Source: Corythucha ciliata
Lineage: Eukaryota; Arthropoda; Insecta; Hemiptera; Tingidae
Reading direction: 5' to 3'
DNA length: 64,000 bases
Assembly (NCBI GenBank): GCA_038030265.1
Contig: CM075939.1
Span: 41,583,253-41,647,252 of the forward strand
In this document: positions 18,878-29,960 of the stretch, piece by piece
How the letters are laid out: the number at the start of each line of letters is the position of its first letter
Position numbering within the stretch: the stretch's first letter is position 1
Position numbers and translations under genes: made by a program
Notes under the pieces: model-generated
The model's input: only the letters and a program-made list of their open reading frames with translations
Database searches by the model: none
Told to the model about the DNA's origin: nothing

Positions 18878-19840
18878 CTGTTAAAACAAAACAAAAAAAA
18901 ACACGCTTTCAGTATAAAAAAACAAAGAAATGAGTACAAAATGAAAATGTTGAAGCGACGCATTACTATTCATGCAGCGCATTTTCACCCGTTATTTCCG
19001 AGGGTTAAATAAAGTGGGACAGAGACGCTTAGTCATAGTTAACGCCTTTAATTCCAGCACTATCTAAGCTAAGCGAAGGGCCTCTCATATTACCATAATG
19101 AATTTACTTTTCAGTATACAAAACGGTCCATACGACTTTTTGTATCCTCTTAAAGGCGACCTTCTTAACGATTTCACATAAACTCCCCCCGTTCTTCAGG
19201 TAAAAACAACCGGATCAAAAATATTTTAACGCTATTCATTTGTATTATACAATAATTAATGAAAAAAAAGAAACAAAAAAAAGTTGAATGCGTAGGTTTA
19301 CGAGTACTAGATTAAAGTGGATAGCCACAGTCTAAAGGGGTGGTCGGGAGGGGCAGCTTTGAACCTCTAGATTTCAATTAAGAACACCCTACGCCTATAA
19401 TGAAGTAAACAAGTAAATTACAAACCTCTAGCGGGTATTAACTACTGTAATTAAATCAATTTATTCCAGTAGACCCTACGTGCGGTCCTTTAACGACGGT
19501 TTGATTTCACTATAAAATATTAAATACTTCGAAATCGAATTTCGGAATTTGTTCAAAATCCTTGGTGTTTGGCCTTAGAGGTGAAGCGGTAATGCTGATG
19601 AGGGGCACCGGGAATGGGCCCGAAATGCATTCTATAAAAAACACCATGGCTGTATGGTTCAAAAATAAAGTTTATGGTGTACAAGTCGAAATCGAAGACT
19701 TAGCTAAATATTCTCGTGGGGAAATTAGATAGGTGTCTGGGGGGGGGGGGGGGGTCGAGATGTGAGCTCTTCAAAAAACCCAATTTAGCAGGTTGCGTTG
19801 GTTGAAAAACCCCAGTTTCACCTTGATCCCCCCCTCCAGT
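18878..19840. other. Low-copy upstream DNA
   Basis: Begins with the T-rich acceptor tract of exon 1 on the minus strand. No further exon is convincing. On the plus strand TTTACTTTTCAG at about 19103 and TTCTTCAG|GTAAAA at about 19200 look like splice sites, but the enclosed frame has an early stop. A G run sits at 19739-19753. Confidence 0.4.
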
Positions 19841-19899
19841 GGCGTATCTACAAGTATTGAATATAGGTACGATAATTCGCGGCAGTCGGAAGGCAACTT

Positions 19900-22260
19900 T
19901 ATCCAAGTCAAAAAATTCGCGCTTTTCATTCATTTTTAACCGCGTATTGATGCTTTTTGTTAAATTGTGACCACGAATTACTGGGTTTTCTTACTTCTAG
20001 CAATTAGTTAGCAATTTTTTATAGATATATTTATCTATTCTAGCCGAAGTTGCCTCCAGAAACCATACATTGGCGTTTTTCTCAATTTTAGCCGTGCATT
20101 AACCAGTTTTTTCTTACTTTCATAGACTTTTGAAAAAGGAATGAGCGCCATTCAATTAGGGCTTTTTCTTAATTATAGTCAAATTCACCTTCAGAAACTA
20201 TGAATATTGGCGCTTTTCGTCAATTTTAGCCGCGAATTTGATATTTTCCTCAATTTAGCCAGAACCGGGAAACCATGAATTAATATTTATGGATTTGGTC
20301 ATCCGCGAGTTAAAGCTTTTTTTTCTGTTTGCACCGCGACTTAGCAGGTTATTCCCCCCCCCCCCACTTTTAGCCGGTTTCATGCAGAAACCCCGATAAT
20401 TGGTGTTCTTTCTAAAACTTAGCCCGAATTACCGTTTTGCTTGTATTTAGCAGGGAATTCGCTATTATTTTCACTTTTACCTATGAAACGGAAACCGCGA
20501 ATTGTGTTTTTTTTCTTTCTTTCTTTCTTTCTTCATTTTCAGCCGAGAACTTGAGTTTTTCCCAATTTTCACTGCGAATTTATTAGTAATTTTTGTTTAT
20601 TGTAGCGTTTTTCTCGATTTTAGCCGAATTTGCCCGCGGAAACCGCCATTGGAGTTTTCTTTCACTTTGGTGGGCGCAAATTAGCGTTTTTATCACTTTT
20701 TTTCCTCGAAAAATGAAGCTTTTCGTCCATTTTTAGACTCTAATTTGCGTTTTTTTCACGTCAATCAAGCGCTTATGCGGGCCTGTTTCAAGCGCCCCCC
20801 CCCCCTTGTTTTTATCCATAATTTTCTCAATTTTAATTTTTCAATTACTCTCAAAAACGGTCAATTTTCGCATTTTTTTCCATTAGCCACGAATGAGCGT
20901 CGTCTTTGCAATTTTCAGCGCTAATTCGCGGTTAAGATTGTAAAAAAAAAAAGAAAACTCAAATTCACGGATCAATTGGAGAAAATTCGCTAATTCATGG
21001 CTGTAATTTTGGCAGCGAGTAACGTTTTTCACACATTTCAGCCGAGAATTACCGTATTTTTTGACTTGGACAAAGTTGCCTTCCGACTGCCGCGAATTAT
21101 CGTACCTATATTCAATTCTAACCGCGGTGTCAGTTTTTATCAATTTTAGCCGCAAATTAGCGCTTTTACTCAACTTTATCCGTTAATCCCCGATTTTACT
21201 CAATTTGAGTCACATATTAGCGTTTTTTCACAATTTTAGCCTCGAAGTAACGTCTTTATCCCGTGCATTAGCGGGTTTTATTCATTAGAGCACGACTTGT
21301 CGTTTCCGTTAAGCGATTTTTCCTATTTTTAGCAGCGAATTAGCACTTTATCTCGTCTGAGCTAAAAAATGAAGTTTTTCTGATATATTGAGCCGCACTA
21401 AGTAGTGATTGTCTCAATGATTGCCGCAAATTTCACATTTTTATATTTTTGTTTATTTTTAGCTTCGCAATAGCAATTATTTTCCACTTTCAGAAGCCAA
21501 GGATTGGCGTTTACTCAATTTTAGCCACGAATTAAATGTTTCTTCTTATTTGTATCCAGGAATTAACGTTTTTTGAAAATTATATTCGCGAATTAGCGCT
21601 TTTCAACTCACAAATTAGGATTTTTTCTCATTTGTAGCTGCGAATCAACTAGCGATTCCTTTCCATTTTGGCCGCAAATTAGCTTTTGTCCTAATGTTAG
21701 CCGCTAACGGGCGGTTTTTTTTTTCAATTTCTTTCGCTAATTAGCGCAATTTTTTCTATATTTCAGTTTATCAAAATTAGCCGTGAATTAGCGCGCTTTC
21801 TCTTTTTTATCCGCGAATGGGCGATTTTTAGCAGCATCATTTGCGAATTTGCAATTTTTCTCAATTCCAGCCTCGAATTAGCGTTTTTTTTGTTTATTTT
21901 ATTTAAGCCGAGGTTTTTTTCACTTGTATAGCCTTGAATCACACCCTTTTCTCAATATTAGACACGGGCTTTGCTCAGGGACAGTATATTAGCGTTTTTT
22001 CCTCTTAATTTCAGCCGTCAGTAGCGAGTCAGCGTCTTTTTCCTCTATTTTGACCTCGAAGTTGAATCCAAAAACGAATGGGGGAAAAAAGAAAGGGCGT
22101 TTTGTTTGCACCTTAAGCCATGAATATTACAGGGTTTTTTGAACACTTTTATTTGCTGACTTGCTTGTCATAACTTTAACCGCATTTATTCTCAATTTTA
22201 GCCGCCTCAGGACCTAAAGACCTACCTAGCCATTACTTTGACGGCCCATTTCCACCACCA
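19900..22260 (+). repeat. Long family A array (forward), about 2.3 kb
   Basis: Roughly 75 diverged units of AATTAGCGTTTTTCTCAATT plus TTAGCCGCG. A short inverse stretch (TTCGCGGTTAAGATTG) lies near 20925. C runs occur at about 20357 and 20801. Confidence 0.85.
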
Positions 22261-22390
22261 TACCACTTTCACGGGTTTGGCTCGCAAAAAAAAAAAAAAA
22301 CACATTTTCGCAGGCCTGGCTTGCTAAACACTCAATTTTGCAGAATTTGCTCTTTAAAAACAAAATTGCGCGGATTTTTGTCCATCATGA
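22260..22390 (+). repeat. Family D units
   Basis: Three to four units with GGCTTGCTAAACACTCAATT- and TTTGCTCTTTAAAAACAAAA-like sequence between the family A array and the SINE-like element. Confidence 0.5.
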
Positions 22391-22449
22391 CAAACCATTT
22401 TGACAGTTTACCGGCTTGTGAGTTGCTGCTGAGGAATTATTTGTTAGAT

Positions 22450-22660
22450 AGATACCCGGCGGGATTTGAACCCGCAATCTCTGGAATGCTAGTCCATTGC
22501 TCTACGGTGACGCCCCTAGGAGACGCAGAGGGAGGAATGAGCATAGCCAAACCCCACCCAGGGCCATTGTTTCTTGAAACTCCGTAAACCACGCGGAATT
22601 TGTTGCGGGTTCAAATCCCGCCGGGGAGCCCATTTTTTCTCGAAGCACGAATTCTCGAGT
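22450..22660. mobile_element. tRNA-derived SINE-like element, degenerate inverted pair
   Basis: A tRNA-like body lies on the minus strand at about 22455-22513 (T-arm GCGGGTTCAAATCCCGC kept, anticodon arm decayed). A middle part (AAACCCCACCCAGGGCCATT) is shared with 41330-41355. A plus-strand T-arm/acceptor fragment with TTTTTT follows at 22602-22640. It matches the better-preserved pair at 41141-41724. Confidence 0.75.
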
Positions 22661-24640
22661 CGTCCGGGTAACATAAGTTTCTAGGAAATATTGTCAGTTT
22701 TCCCTTGATTTCCCGATGAAAAACAGTCTTTTTAGTTAGAGAAAAGTCTGTTTCTGGAGGAAAATGTCATGGTTTCGGGCTTTTGAGGGCAAAATGTTCA
22801 GTTTCATGGTCATAGTAACAATAATTTTAAGGAATAAATCAACGGTTTTCGAGACAAGCTAGTTTATAGCGATGAATTTAGTACGTTAAAAGAATATTTG
22901 ATGTCCAAGAGAATTGTCTGGTGTCATTTATAAGGATAGTGAACCGTATATATATATTTAGGTTAGGGGTGGGGATGGCACTCGATGTGGTTCCATCCCC
23001 TGTGTGTGTCAAATTCTCTTGATCCGCCACTGGCAATAACTATGGAAAAAAGAGGCTGTCTGTGCACACAGATTGTGCACCTCTCAGCACTGAAAGCCGA
23101 GCTTATAGGGAAATTCCGCGAAATATTAAACTTCCCTCCTCACACAACGGCATCACAAGTTTACACAGTGTCCTTTTATGGATTTTTGAATAAATAACGT
23201 CCCTCTCTCACTTCCATCCTACCAAAATGTTCATTTCTTTCTTTCGCCCAGCATTTTCCCCCAAAGAATAATACGAACATAAACGTGATTGTAATGGTGG
23301 ATGGTGGGAGGGGGGGGGTACGTATGGGAATAAAATCCCCCTCCCCTCTTATAACTCTATATACCTGTATGGCGAGGATAAAAAGAGAGGACTTTTTTTT
23401 TTTGAAGCACACTTCGGATGACAAATCACCTCTCCATTTTCAGTAACATCAATCATCTGCAAACAACTCGAAATAAAAAAGAAATCGACGAAGAGAGAGG
23501 GGGAATGCTTTCTTTCGTTTACGTTTTTTACGCGATTTGTTGCTTTTTTTTTTTTTTTTTTAAATAAAAAAAAGCGCGTTGTTGTGCATCTGTTTTGAAA
23601 TTATAAATTTGAAAGGCCGAGAGTAATTTCCAGTTTTGCAAACATACTCGCACACGTCCCAGAATTAGCTTCACAAGAGAGAGAGAGAAAGAAAAAGAGG
23701 GACAAAAATAAAGTATAAACCGTCATAATATTCCCCAGCCCTAATTCATACATTTCTATTTTTAAATTCTCTCCATGCCTTCACCGTAACCCTCCCCTTC
23801 CCCACTCAGTGACAGATGAACGCCATATCTCGCAATCACGGACGGATTTTAATCGCAACAGAACGATGCGAACTTCATTTTTAGACGCGGGCTCCCAACT
23901 TCTTCTACAGACAACATATATTGTACGCTTACTCGGGGTCACAGATAACACCAACGTTTTCGTTTATTGACAAGAGGAGAAAAACTTTGTCTGTATGGAG
24001 TGAGAGGGTGGGGAGAGGTAGTTCACTTGGATATTGGTCAAAATAGGATGGCGAAAGGTGCTTAGGTAGGGGCAGAGGGGTAAAGGAGAGGGCAATTGTA
24101 ACTTGTTTTCTAAGAATTCAATTAAAAGTTTCAGAGCAGGGGGTCTTGTCTCGGCAAGAAACAGGGGCTTTTTCCAGTTTGATCATCCGAGAGAGAGAGA
24201 GTGAGAGTGAGATAGAGCAAGATATAAAATGCGGGGGAGTGGAGGGGGTGAACTCGAGGCGTTTCTTTTTCGAAGACGAATCGTTGTTACCAATCAATGA
24301 AAATTGAACAATAACATTTTCAGAAGGCTCGAAAAGGGAATGCCTCGAAAGCGCTTGTTGAGAGTTTATACAAATGTTAATTAAGCGATGCCCTTTGGAA
24401 TGAACGAGGGGTGGCACTAAAACATCACAATTAACACCAATTAGCAATATAAGAAAAACACTTGAAATGACCGTCGAGGACTGTAAATACGCAGCGCTTT
24501 TTCCAAGTCGTCAGACAGCCAGCATCTGCGCCTCTTATAAGGCGACTGAATTGAGGCCTTATAATGTCTTATTGAAGAGCAAATGCTTATTATAGTGGCA
24601 CTGTACTATGACCCCTAAGGAAGTTTCAAGACTCGAAACG
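22660..24640. other. Low-copy stretch, no gene recognised
   Basis: About 2 kb of non-tandem DNA with a hAT-like terminus (TTGATCCGCCACTGG, about 23022), a T run (about 23544), a GA-rich tract (24188) and a hairpin with AAGACTCGAAACGTCAG near 24628. A minus-strand frame at 24240-24447 is open but lacks supporting splice sites. Confidence 0.4.
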
Positions 24641-24649
24641 TCAGTTTCA

Positions 24650-25250
24650 TGGGGTTTTGAATGGTCAGACCAGCAAAATTTGGGGTTTTAAAGGGGGAAA
24701 AAATTCGCATTTGATTAATTGAAGGATGCGAATCCACAAAATTCGTTTTTAAGGCACACTTTAAGGATTTATAAGGGCCAAACTCATGAAATCTGGGGTT
24801 TCAGGAAACGAAAGTCTGCAAAATTCCATTTCGGTTTTCTGATAGAGCCTAAGTATTGATTCATTAATGGCCAAAGCTGTGAAATTTCGCTTTTCAAGCG
24901 TTGAATCCGCGGAATTTCATTCATAAAAGAGCCAATTTTTGAAAATCCGATCATGTGAATTTGGATTTTTGAGAAAGCCAACACCTCGGAATTACTCTTC
25001 CAAGGACCAAACTCAAAAAAATTTCGTTATTAAAGAGTGAAACTCGTGAAAATTGGGGTTTTCAGGCGCTGAATCACCGGAATTTCGTGCAAAGCCCCCT
25101 GATATCTGACGCAACTGAAGATTCGCGACATGAAAATACGTAAACTGACGATATTCGCGCGCTGAAAATAGTAAAACCGGACCATTCGCCCTCCAAAAAT
25201 AGCAAAACTGGCTATTGGCTCCTTGAAAACGCCCAAACTGGACAGCTAAC
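24650..25250. repeat. Family D then family B repeats
   Basis: 24650-25080 carries forward family D units (GGCCAAACTCATGAAATCTG plus GGGTTTTCAGG). 25080-25250 carries family B units (AAAATAGTAAAACCGGACCA plus TTCGCCC). Confidence 0.65.
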
Positions 25251-25839
25251 ATTGAGAATGCACGCTAACATGCGGCAAGTACGCGACAAAAAGTTTATAA
25301 AAAGCGCTAATTTTAGCGGCTAAAATAAAATAGTGAAAAAGAGCTATTCATTAGCAAAAAGGGGAAAACTAGGTAATTTGCAGCTAAAAATATAGAAGGC
25401 CAGTTCATGGCTATTAATTGGGGAAAAGCACTAATTCGTGTATCCATTTGAGAAAACCCAATAATACGCGGCTGAAACTAATTTCCCAGAAAAACTCGAG
25501 AAAAAACGCTCAATCGCAGTTAAAACCGTAAAAAAAGGCGCTCATTCGCCACTTGAGCTGATGACAAAAGAAGAGTTGTCAAAAATGGCTGTTAAATGGG
25601 GGGGGGGGTGCAAATTTGCAGATCAATTTGAGACAATCCGCTAATTCGACGGCGCTAAATTGAGAAAAAAGCGGTAATTTACGGCGAAAAAATGAGGAAA
25701 AGGAAGGGGGATGATTCGTGGCTAACATTGAGAAAATACGCTAATTTGCGGATCTGTTTAAGAAAAGCTGCTAATGCGCTGCTGAAACTTCCCTCAGATA
25801 AAATTGAGATCATATTTTGTTTTTAAGCCATACAACTTC

Positions 25840-25959
25840 ATTAATAATTTATTTTTAGGGTTTTGGCTTTTTTCTTGTTCTACTTCTTTGTGTCCTTGGA
25901 ATTGGAAACGAAGAAGTAGAAGAAGAAAAAAGCCAAAACCCTAAAAATGAAATATTAAT
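25840..25959. repeat. Near-perfect 54-bp-arm hairpin
   Basis: Left arm ATTAATAATTTATTTTTAGG...; right arm ends CCTAAAAATGAAATATTAAT. About 50 of 54 positions pair around a 12-nt loop (CCTTGGAATTGG). The arms contain GGGTTTTGGCTTTTTTCTT and GTTCTACTTCTTTG. It may be a tiny foldback element or a small-RNA precursor. Confidence 0.8.
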
Positions 25960-26100
25960 CAAATTGAGATAAAGGCGCTCAATCGCAGCTAAAATGGAGG
26001 AAAACTCTAATTCACGGATCAATTGGGGAAAATCCGCTCATTCGCGGCTAAAATTGATGAAAGTGGAATTCTCTCTTAAAACTGAGAAATTATTCGCGAC

Positions 26101-26349
26101 TTAAGGTCAATACAGACTATTCGGACGTGACATGGGAACACGCTCTGTCCCACAAGTGATATAAAAGTCCAACATAGGCTTTTGCATATGTTAACGTTCA
26201 CATTGCTCGGGCACGCATCATCCCGCGTGTTCGCACGTCACGCCAGAACAATTTGAACAAAAACAAACAAAAGCTTTTTCAGGAATTTTGTATTACACGT
26301 GGGTCAGCGTGTTCCCACGTCACGTCCGAATAGTCTGTATAGACCTTAA
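26101..26349. mobile_element. Palindromic MITE bounded by TTAA, copy 1
   Basis: It begins TTAAGGTCAATACAGACTAT and ends ATAGTCTGTATAGACCTTAA. Long arms share TTCGGACGTGAC and GGGAACACGC with their inverse. 249 bp, no coding capacity. A TTAA at each end suggests a piggyBac-type target, although the inner bases (GG) are not the usual CCC. Confidence 0.75.
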
Positions 26350-26559
26350 CATCGACAAAAGCCCTTATTGTGCACGATAAAAATTGAATAAAAGCCGCAT
26401 GATTCGCGGCTAAAATTGAAAAAAACCATAATTTCCGGCTATATTTGAGAAAGCCCGCTAATACACTGCCGAAACTGAGATGTAAACCGCTAATATTCCC
26501 AGCTAATATGAATCGCTCATTCGCACTAAACTTGAGGAAAAGCTATTGTCAAATTTAGT

Positions 26560-28030
26560 CGCGATGCTGAGTTTTTGTTACACTTTATCCGCCAATTACT
26601 GATGTTCCATTATTTTAGCTGCGAATTAGATTTTTTATCCCGTGAATTAGCGAGTTTTCAATTAAATTTTAATTAAAGCCACGAACTGGCGCGTTGCTCT
26701 GAATTTTAGCCGCAACTAAGCGATTTTGCAGCGAATTAGCGCTTCATCTCTATTGGACACGAAAACTGAACTTTTTCTATAATTTTAGCCGCGCTAAATA
26801 ATGATTGTCTCAACATTGGCTCGCAAATTTCATGTTTTTATAATAAGAAATATATATATATATATATATATATAGTGTATATATATATATTTCACATTTT
26901 AACTTGCACTTGCAATTTTCTTCAATTTTAGCTTTGGATTAGCATTTTCTCAATTTTAGCCTCGAATTGGGGTTTTCTTTTCATCTCTATCCTCGAATTA
27001 ACGTTTTTTCAACTCATATTCGCGAATTAGCGCTTTTTTCATCCACGAATTGGCGATTTTTCTCGCTGCGAATTATAATTAGCTATAGTTTTTTATTTTG
27101 GCCGCGAATTATCTTTTGCCCCAATATTAGCCGCGAATTTGTGCTTTTTCTGAATTTCAGCCACCCGTGGATTAGCAATTTTTTTTCAGTTATAGTCATG
27201 AATTGGTGTTTTCCCTAATTTTAGCTGCAAATTGAAGGATAAAATAAAATACAAAAAATAAAAATAAAATAAAAATAAAAGCGCTGATTGGTGACTGTTT
27301 CGAAATTAACCGCAAATTTCACATACTTATACATTTTAAAAATATTTTTACCCCATTTCTTGGTTGGTCTTGTTCAAATAAATAGGATGAAAAAAAAAAT
27401 GTACACTTATTGCTAATATTGATACTACTTTATTGCTAATATCCCGCATTAGCAATTTGTTTCTCACTTTCAGCTTCATTAGCAATTTTTGTCAGTTTCA
27501 GGCCATGAAGTAGAAGAATCAGCGTTATTCTCAATTTTAGTCGCGAATTAGAGTTTTTTTCATTCATGAATTAGCAATTATTATCATTTTTAGCTGCGAA
27601 TTAATAAATAGCGATTCTTTTCAATTTTGGTCCTGATTTTAGCCTCTAATAAGCTATTTTTCTGAAATTCGGCAGCCAATTCCCGATTTTCTCAAATTTA
27701 ACTGCGAATTAGCGGCTTTTTTTCTTTTTTATGCGCGGATAGGCGATTTTTATTGCGAATTGGCAATTTTGATCATTTTCACCCCCGAATAAGCATATAA
27801 GCATTAGCAGTTAGCATTTTTTGTGCAAATTGTGATTTTTATCACTTTTATAGCCTTCAATTAGCGCCAGCTTTTCAATTTGCTCTTGAACACTTGGCCC
27901 TGGAACAGAACTTAGCCGGGGACATAAGCGTTATTTTTTCTACATTTTAGCCGTAAAATGGCCTCTATAAGTATAAACCGCATATCAGCTATATTATTTT
28001 AATTTTGGTCTGCGGGAGTTCCATCGAGAA
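26560..28030 (+). repeat. Family A array (forward)
   Basis: Units of TTTTCTCAATTTTAGCCGCG plus AATTAGCG. It contains a (TA)n tract at about 26850-26890 and an A-rich simple stretch at 27237-27283. Confidence 0.8.
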
Positions 28031-28157
28031 ACTATACGAGTGAGTGACGGATCCAAGGGAGGGGCCGCCACAGGGTCCACGGCGAGGTCGCGAGGTCACT
28101 TTCGCGAAAACATAATCATAAACATAAAAAGAACTTCCCAAAATCTAACGAGGGAGT

Positions 28158-28790
28158 GTCACATTCTCAAATTTTAGGGTGAAATGTTCTGGTCTGAGGC
28201 AGACGTGATTTATAAGTCCCCCCGAAGCATTTTTAACAGAAGAATACTGTTCCTTAAACGGTCCAGAAATGTATATTTCATGTCATGGTCGTCGGTATCA
28301 GCCGATTCTATTGACTCCAGGGTCACTAGTACGAGCGGACGGTGACAAAACGAACATTTTGTCTCAAATTTCGGTTTCCCTGAGTAGAGAAACCCCAAAA
28401 TAGAACGATTCAGCCACCGATCGGACTTGCTAAATATAGGAGGGGCTTGGAAAATTGCGTGTTTCGCTCTACTAGAAATGGCTTGACAGCCTTTAACTGC
28501 TTTAAAATAGCCAAAATATGGATATTCCCTCCATAAAAACATCTAAACTGACTGCAATCGCACACCAAAGTGAGCGCCCAGCAAATGGCTGAACTGACTA
28601 TATTCGCGCCCTAAAAATTGCCAAACCAGAAATTCCCGCTCTAAAAAATAGCCAAACGGACTTGAAACGCCCTAAAAATGGCTAAGCTGACGCTGAAAAT
28701 GACTAAATCAACCATTTGCGAGCCAAAAATGGCAAATCAATCATTTGCGCGCCAAACATGGCAAAACTGGCAATTCGCGCGCCAAAAATG
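28158..28790. repeat. Dispersed duplicated segment, copy 2 (no LINE insertion)
   Basis: Matches 4235-5115 in order and orientation, including the short-spaced family B units at its right. It supplies the pre-insertion state for the LINE at 4661-4912. The 110-codon minus-strand frame inside is not recognised. Confidence 0.85.
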
Positions 28791-29270
28791 GCCAATACGC
28801 GTCTCTAGCTTGACGGACCATATTCGCGTTCCAAAAACGGCTGAACTGACTATTCCCACCCAGAAAATGCCTAAACAGATGATTCCAGCCGTGAAAAGAG
28901 CAAAGTCAACCATTCGCGAGCAACGAATGGCGAAACTGACCATTCTTTGCTTTTGGCTTGACGTGACTATTTTATGGCCTGAAAAACGGCAAAAATGACT
29001 ATTCTTGCCCTGAAAATATCGCAATGGCTAATATTCACTTGTTATAGAAATGACCAGACAATTTGCACGTTGGAAATGGCAAACATGACCATTCGCAACC
29101 TAAAAATAATATGACGGACTGTTTACATCACACAAATGGCAAAACTGACTGTTTGCGTTCGAAAGTCGTCAATACTGCATTTGCGCCATTGTATGCATAT
29201 GTATACGGTTTAAATGACGCTATTCACGGCTATTCGCACCCTTAAAAGATTAATTGACTCAATCGGTGAA
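28790..29270 (-). repeat. Family B repeats
   Basis: Units of AAAATGGCAAAACTGACCAT plus TCGCGCGCC continue from the duplicated segment. Confidence 0.7.
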
Positions 29271-29960
29271 CCATTCGACCCCCCTCCCCCCCAACGAATT
29301 GCACCGTCATCACCTTACCAACTGAAATGAAGGAGTGGGCTCAACCCCTCGGATCCCGGCCTGGGATCCGTTGACCCTGGGTCTGGGATAAGGTTGAACC
29401 TTTGCAGCGTACAGTGGTTTGGAACCTGGTATCACAGTGAAAACCATTTCAACCGCACGTCAAAATACGCGGTTTTGCCAATGTTTTTTAAATTGTTTCC
29501 GTTTTTTTCCAGAAATTGCCCAGGGACGGTTTTTAGGCTGAACGTTTATGTTTTTAAAGTGTTTCTATTTGAACTGGACGTGGTTTATGAGACCCTTGGG
29601 CATTTACCACTAGAAAACGTGCCAAAGAGGTCAACAGATAAGGGCGGCAGCAAGGTTGAACGCGCAGATTTTCGCGTTCATCGCGTCCCCCTCCTTGAGC
29701 AAACTCTGGATCCGCGCCTGCTACGAATGGTCGCTTTTTCGCAGTTTTAGCCACGAATATTAGCGTTTTTTCCAAACTTTTTTGCCGCGTTCTTACCCCA
29801 AAGAACAGCACACTAGTGCGCCTTCTCAATTTCATCCGCTTGAAGACCTACAGAAACAGGGGACCAGAGTATTTTCTCTATTTTACCAACGAAGTTACTT
29901 CCAGAAGGCGCGAACCTTCTCAATTTTAACATTCAGATTAGCGCATTCGTGGGCTTAATC
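29270..29960. mobile_element. Probable hAT-like element end plus family A units
   Basis: CTGGATCCGCGCCTG at 29705-29720 is the inverse of a CAGGCGCGGATCCAG-type hAT terminus. A C run at 29283 lies near the other side. A 118-codon plus-strand frame crosses 29394-29750 without a recognised domain. Family A units follow from 29730. Confidence 0.4.

Larger units (their letters stand above)
25260..26560 (-). repeat. Family A array (inverse) interrupted by a hairpin and a MITE
   Basis: Units of GCTAATTCGCGGCTAAAATT plus GAGAAAA. Two insertions break the array: the hairpin at 25840-25959 and the TTAA-bounded element at 26101-26349. Confidence 0.8.

Noticed and set aside
19104..19199. Plus-strand interval between TTTTCAG and TTCAG|GTAAAA
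   Set aside because: All frames carry stops close to the end and no neighbouring plus-strand exons were seen.
19900..22260. CRISPR-like array of regularly spaced ~30-bp repeats
   Set aside because: Repeats are diverged at most positions and contiguous, with no conserved-repeat/variable-spacer pattern and no cas genes; the DNA is clearly eukaryotic.
28210..28542. 110-codon minus-strand frame in the duplicated segment as a transposase
   Set aside because: No recognisable catalytic or DNA-binding motif, and the other copy at 4235 does not preserve the same full frame.
29394..29750. 118-codon plus-strand frame as a gene
   Set aside because: It runs straight into a hAT-like terminus and family A repeats, has no ATG-led domain, and looks like element interior.
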